From contig NZ_RPDJ01000067.1 in assembly GCF_004023625.1 (NCBI RefSeq), positions 1 through 32,186 of the forward strand: DNA of 32,186 nt, written 5' to 3'. The number at the start of each line of letters is the position of its first letter. The stretch's first letter is position 1. This DNA comes from Streptomyces cavernae (GTDB lineage: Bacteria > Actinomycetota > Actinomycetes > Streptomycetales > Streptomycetaceae). The notes beneath the pieces are model-generated. The model did no database searches and was not told the origin of the DNA. It was given only the letters and a program-made list of their open reading frames with translations. Below, piece after piece: positions 29,501-32,186 of the stretch. Made by a program: the position numbers and the translations under genes.

Positions 29501-32186
29501 TGACACCATGACGGCCCATGAGACGGGCTGCACGACGTCGACGTCGGTGAGGTCCCCCCGGTCGACCACCTCGCGCAGCGACCAGTCGGCGTACGGGGCC
29601 AGGGCCGCTTCGCAGCGGTTCATCCAGTCGGCGAAGACCTCGGAGGTGTCCCACAGTTCGCGGCCCATGCCGGCCCACTGAGCGCCCTGCCCCGGGAAGA
29701 CGAAGGCGACCCGGCCCCGGCCGGACTTCTCACCGCGCACGACGCCCGCCTGCGGCCGTCCGCTCGCGACCGCCTGGAGGCCGGTGGCGAGAGCCGCCCG
29801 GTCCGGGGCGACGACGACGGCCCGGTGGGCGAGGGCTGTGCGGCTGGTGACCAGGGAGTGCGCGAGGTCGGCGAGGGCGGGGTTGGTCCGGTCGAGGTGG
29901 GCGGCGAGCGCCGCGGCCTGCGCCGCGAGAGCGTCGGGGCTGTGCCCGGAGACCACGAACGCCAGCGGTCCGGGGGCGGTGGTGGGTGCCGCTGCCGCGG
30001 GTGCCCCGCCGGTCCGCCGCTCGCCCGTCTCGGGGTCCGGTGCCTGTGCTGCGCCGGGCTGCGCGGGTGCGCCCGGCCCGGGGGACGGCGGCGGGGCATC
30101 AACGCCGGAGTCGGTGCCGGTCAGGGCGTCGGACAGCGGTTCGGTACCGGCACCGGTCAGGGCGTCGGACGGCGATCCGGCACAAGCACTGGTCGGTGCG
30201 TCGGACGGCGGTTCGGCTTCGGCACTCGTGGGTGCGGCGGTCGGGGCCTGCTCCAGGATCACGTGCGCGTTCGTGCCACTCATGCCGAAGCCCGACACGC
30301 CGGCGCGGCGCGGATGGTCCGTGCGCGGCCAGGGGCGGGTCCGCGTCAGCAGTTCCACCGCTCCGGCGGTCCAGTCGACCTCCGGGCTCGGCTCCTCGGC
30401 ATGCAGCGTGGCCGGCAGTTCGGCGTGGCGCAGTGCCTGGACCATCTTGATCACCGAGGCCATGCCCGCCGCGTGCTGGGAGTGGCCGATGTTGGATTTG
30501 ATGGAACCCAGGTAGAGCGGGACGGGCCGGTCCTGACCGTAGGTCGCCAGCACCGCCTGGGCCTCGATCGGGTCGCCCAGCGCGGTACCGGTGCCATGTG
30601 CCTCCACCACGTCCACGTCGGACGGTCGCACACCCGCGTCGGCCAGGGCCGCGCCGATGACCCGCTGCTGCGCGGGGCCGCTGGGTGCCGTGAGGCCGTT
30701 GGAGGCGCCGTCGGCGTTGATCGCGGAGCCGGTGAGCACGGCGAGTACGTCGTGGCCGTTGCGCCGCGCGTCGGAAAGCCGTTCGAGGGCGAGCATGCCG
30801 ACGCCCTCGGCCCAGCCGGTGCCGTCCGCGCCGGCACCGAACGCCTTGCACCGCCCGTCCGCCGCGACGGCGCCCTGCCTGCCGAACTCGGCGAACGTGC
30901 CGGGGGTGACCATGACGGTCACGCCGCCGGCCACCGCCAGGTCGCACTCGCCGCCGCCCAGGGACTTCGCCGCCAGGTGGAGGGCCACCAGCGACGACGA
31001 GCAGGCCGTGTCGACGGTGACCGTGGGGCCTTCGACGCCGAGCACGTAGGAGATGCGTCCGGACATCACGCTCGACGAGGCGCCGGTCGCGGTGTAACCG
31101 CTCGTGCTCTCCGGGGAGTTCACCAGCAGCGTCGCGTACTCCTGCACCGAGCCGCCGACGAACACACCGGTGCGGCTGCCGCGCAGCGACGACGGGTCGA
31201 CGCCGGCGGACTCGAACGCCTCCCAGGCGGACTCCAGCAGGAGCCGCTGCTGGGGGTCCATCGCGAGGGCTTCGCGCGGGGAGATGCCGAAGAACTCCGC
31301 GTCGAACCCGGCCGCGTCGGCTAGGAATCCGCCGGCCACGACGTCGGTGTCCGGCCACTCGTGCCAGCCGCGGTCGGCGGGCACCGGGCCGACCGCGTCG
31401 CGGCCCTCGCGCACCAGCTCCCACAGGTCGTCGGGGTCGGCGACCCCGCCGGGGTAGCGGCAGGCCATGCCGACGATCGCGATCGGGTCGGCCGACGACG
31501 CCGTCGCCCGCTCGGCCCGGTCGTCGGTGCGGCCGAACAGTTCCGCGGCCAGGTGGTCCGCGAGCGCGAGGGGTGTCGGGTGGTCGAAGACGAGGGTTGC
31601 GGGCAGGGCGAGGCCGGTCGCGCCGCGGAGCACGCCGCGCAGTTCGACGGCCGTGAGTGAGTCGAACCCGATCGACTGGAACGGCTTGTCCAGTGGGACG
31701 TCTCCGGGTGAGCCGAGCCGCAGCACGGTGCCGACGGCGCGGAGTACGAGGTCGGTGAGCCGTTCCCGGCGCCGGGCGGGCGTGAGCGGGTTCAGTTCGC
31801 GACGCAACGCGGCGGCCGCGCCGTCCTCGACGGGCTCGGGGTCGGCGGGAGCGGCTTCGGGAATGTCCTCGATGAGCGGGCGGCGGCGGGCGACGGCGTA
31901 GTTGACGGCGAACCGCGCCCAGTCCATGTCCGCGACGGTCAGGTGGGTCTCGTCGTCGGCGATCGCCTGGCCCATCGTGGTCAGCGCGAGCCGCGGTTCC
32001 ATGAGCCGCAGACCACGGCGCTCAAGGGCCTCGGCATCGGCGGCGGAGCTCATGCCGGCGTCCCAGCCGCCCCAGGCGAGGGACGTGGCGGGCAGGCCGC
32101 GCCCGCGGCGGTCCACGGCCAGCGCGTCCAGGTACGCGTTGCCCACCGCGTACGCGCCCTGCGAGGCACCGCCCCAGGTCGCCGCA
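26591..32186 (-). CDS. Type I modular polyketide synthase, 5'-truncated by window edge (KR-ACP / KS-AT-KR-ACP)
   Basis: This is the C-terminal part of a PKS that enters from the right edge inside a KR domain. The in-frame GTG at 32144-32146 is internal, because the KR active-site Tyr lies at 32150-32152. The order on the minus strand is: KR remainder 32186-~31950, ACP ~31760-31520, KS ~31490-30250, a very long KS-AT linker ~30250-29960, AT ~29960-28690, KR ~28640-27300, ACP ~27080-26830, then a helical docking tail (RALPLLDATAGG, then TTDDELFDIIDRDLG). The stop is TGA at 26591-26593, and the terminal PKS gene starts 18 bases further on. The tail is of the same class as that of the plus-strand gene ending at 9461 and is expected to bind the N-terminal coil of the terminal subunit. 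The PKS call is sure; the number of upstream modules is unknown. Confidence 0.97.
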   Translation of the reverse strand, partial: AATWGGASQGAYAVGNAYLDALAVDRRGRGLPATSLAWGGWDAGMSSAADAEALERRGLRLMEPRLALTTMGQAIADDETHLTVADMDWARFAVNYAVARRRPLIEDIPEAAPADPEPVEDGAAAALRRELNPLTPARRRERLTDLVLRAVGTVLRLGSPGDVPLDKPFQSIGFDSLTAVELRGVLRGATGLALPATLVFDHPTPLALADHLAAELFGRTDDRAERATASSADPIAIVGMACRYPGGVADPDDLWELVREGRDAVGPVPADRGWHEWPDTDVVAGGFLADAAGFDAEFFGISPREALAMDPQQRLLLESAWEAFESAGVDPSSLRGSRTGVFVGGSVQEYATLLVNSPESTSGYTATGASSSVMSGRISYVLGVEGPTVTVDTACSSSLVALHLAAKSLGGGECDLAVAGGVTVMVTPGTFAEFGRQGAVAADGRCKAFGAGADGTGWAEGVGMLALERLSDARRNGHDVLAVLTGSAINADGASNGLTAPSGPAQQRVIGAALADAGVRPSDVDVVEAHGTGTALGDPIEAQAVLATYGQDRPVPLYLGSIKSNIGHSQHAAGMASVIKMVQALRHAELPATLHAEEPSPEVDWTAGAVELLTRTRPWPRTDHPRRAGVSGFGMSGTNAHVILEQAPTAAPTSAEAEPPSDAPTSACAGSPSDALTGAGTEPLSDALTGTDSGVDAPPPSPGPGAPAQPGAAQAPDPETGERRTGGAPAAAAPTTAPGPLAFVVSGHSPDALAAQAAALAAHLDRTNPALADLAHSLVTSRTALAHRAVVVAPDRAALATGLQAVASGRPQAGVVRGEKSGRGRVAFVFPGQGAQWAGMGRELWDTSEVFADWMNRCEAALAPYADWSLREVVDRGDLTDVDVVQPVSWAVMVSLAQVWRAAGVEPDAVVGHSQGEIAAAVVAGALSLDDGARVVSVRSRLIRSHLAGHGGLASVSLGRTDLEQLLRTRDRALSIAAVNSPGLCVVAGPPDALDELLLACEADGVRARRIPVDYASHSAHVEVLEEPLADRLAGLAPTASDVPFHSTLTAGPLDTTGLDAGYWYRNLRSPVRFADVTEQLLNDGFTVFAEMSSHPVLAMAVRETADEAAVDIATIGTLRRDDGGLDRLLTSFAEAYVRGVPVDWAGVLPPGRRTPLPTYAFQHTRYWLQARPPGTGGDPRDDAFWSAVRDTDLTTLTAQLNVDADTPLADLVPALARWRQESRLGSWRYRLIWKPVGNATGGALTGRWLSVEPEAGGETAERVRTALAGAGADVVPFPVPAGADLARLGHALAATGDLAGVVSSLALDGEPHPEHPELTAGLAGTARLLRALSEAGVAAPRWLLTTEVDTRADQAQVRAVAQIAGLEEPDGWGGLIDLAPGWTGADLVAALTSDEDQLRIGADGPSARRLVRAPAGRVTRPWQPRGTVLITGGTGGIGGHLARWVAGQGASRVLLVSRRGAHAPGAQELREELRTAGVEVGFGACDVADRDALAAVLADIPAEHPLTAVLHAAGVGDYREVRELDVAEIAHAARGKVLGARHLDELTARLDLDAFVLFSSGAAVWGSAGNAAYAAANAALDALAADRRGRGLPAVSVSWGAWGAGGMLTDHAEMGERLARLGVRPMAPEAALTLLRQAVEREETTLAVADIDWARFAPGYTMMRHRPLIEDIPEARAALDADAAGGPAEAATGLRERLAGLTEFERAAAVLDIVRGEIAAVLGHGSPEKVTDDRPLRELGFDSLTAMELRNRLTTATGLRLRATLVFDFPTAAEVATHIEAALAPEPGPGRPELTDAADVARELDRIERALPLLDATAGGPIGDRLRDLLTVVNQARGTTATDFDSTTDDELFDIIDRDLGVS
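26830..31490 (-). other. PKS module Y: KS-AT(methylmalonyl)-KR(A-type)-ACP
   Basis: The KS Cys codon is at 31001-31003 (TACSSSL). The AT has GHSQG with its Ser at 29444-29446 and YASH at 29132-29143, so methylmalonyl-CoA. The DDAFWSAVRDTD linker leads straight into the KR with no DH. The KR has GGTGGIGG at ~27868-27891, no LDD (GVGDYRE instead), Trp 27488-27490 eight residues before Tyr 27464-27466, and Asn at Tyr-3. This is A-type, non-epimerising by the missing His. The ACP Ser is at 26954-26956. The predicted unit is 2-methyl-3-hydroxy. The KS-AT linker is about 95 residues and carries tandem repeats. Confidence 0.91.
30120..30227 (-). repeat. 36-bp tandem repeat, three imperfect copies, in the module Y KS-AT linker
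   Basis: Three consecutive 36-base units (30120-30155, 30156-30191, 30192-30227) share the core GTCGGAC followed by a conserved stretch. On the minus strand they encode 12-residue units: SDAPTSACAGSP, SDALTGAGTEPL and SDALTGTDSGVD. They lie in a Pro/Ala/Ser/Thr-rich, probably disordered linker. The unit is a whole number of codons, so the frame is preserved on expansion or loss. Confidence 0.9.
31520..32186 (-). other. PKS module X (partial): KR(A-type) C-terminal part and ACP
   Basis: The right edge opens with ATWGGASQGAYAVGNAYLDA, which holds the KR catalytic Tyr (32150-32152) and Asn. A Trp sits eight residues before the Tyr and Gln three before it, the pattern of A1-type KRs that give an L-hydroxyl without epimerising. 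The ACP Ser is at 31658-31660 in GFDSL. Whether the module has a DH and which extender it loads cannot be seen, because that DNA is outside the window. Confidence 0.85.

Noticed and set aside
32144..32146. GTG at 32144-32146 as the start of the right-hand PKS gene (and GTG at base 9 as the start of the left-hand one)
   Set aside because: Both lie inside catalytic domains whose conserved motifs continue upstream in frame to the window edge, so both genes are truncated by the window.

Overview
The window is a GC-rich stretch of actinomycete DNA, most likely Streptomyces or a close relative. The third codon positions are G/C-dominated, genes begin with GGAG-type ribosome binding sites, and essentially all of the DNA codes for giant type I modular polyketide synthases (PKS). 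Both window edges cut through PKS genes, so this is an internal piece of a larger biosynthetic cluster. I see no tailoring, regulatory, transport, RNA or mobile-element genes in it.

Layout. Bases 1-9461 (+) hold the 3' part of a PKS gene: a broken module A (AT-DH-KR-ACP) and a fully reducing module B (KS-AT-DH-ER-KR-ACP), ending in a C-terminal docking segment. After 38 bases comes a one-module gene at 9500-15718 (+), module C (KS-AT-DH-ER-KR-ACP), with docking segments at both ends. A 384-base convergent gap (15719-16102) holds one terminator-like hairpin per side and a 22-bp-period tandem repeat. On the minus strand, reading from the right edge, a gene at 26591-32186 (5' end outside) carries the end of module X (KR-ACP) and all of module Y (KS-AT-KR-ACP). 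After 18 bases follows the terminal gene at 16103-26572, with module Z1 (KS-AT-KR-ACP) and module Z2 (KS-AT-DH-KR-ACP) followed by a thioesterase (TE).

How they work together. The encoded megasynthases extend an acyl chain two carbons per module and pass it between subunits through docking segments. Predicted output by module is: A, malonyl unit leaving a trans C=C; B, malonyl unit with full reduction; C, methylmalonyl unit with full reduction. X leaves a hydroxyl (A-type KR; extender and any DH lie outside). Y is a methylmalonyl unit with a hydroxyl, and Z1 a branched unit (unusual AT signature) with a hydroxyl. Z2 is a malonyl unit leaving an alpha,beta-double bond, after which the TE releases the chain, probably as a macrolactone. 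The tail of the 9500-15718 protein is of a different docking type from the other junctions, so its acceptor is probably outside the window, plausibly at the head of the minus-strand operon. The product would then be a large macrolide with a 2-enoate end, but I cannot name it.

Noteworthy points are a single in-frame TTA (bldA-type) codon in the terminal gene, a divergent KS/AT pair in module Z1 with a FASH signature, a repeat-expanded KS-AT linker in module Y, an inverted near-duplicate malonyl AT shared by the two convergent operons, and a GRSSGG nucleophile elbow in the TE.
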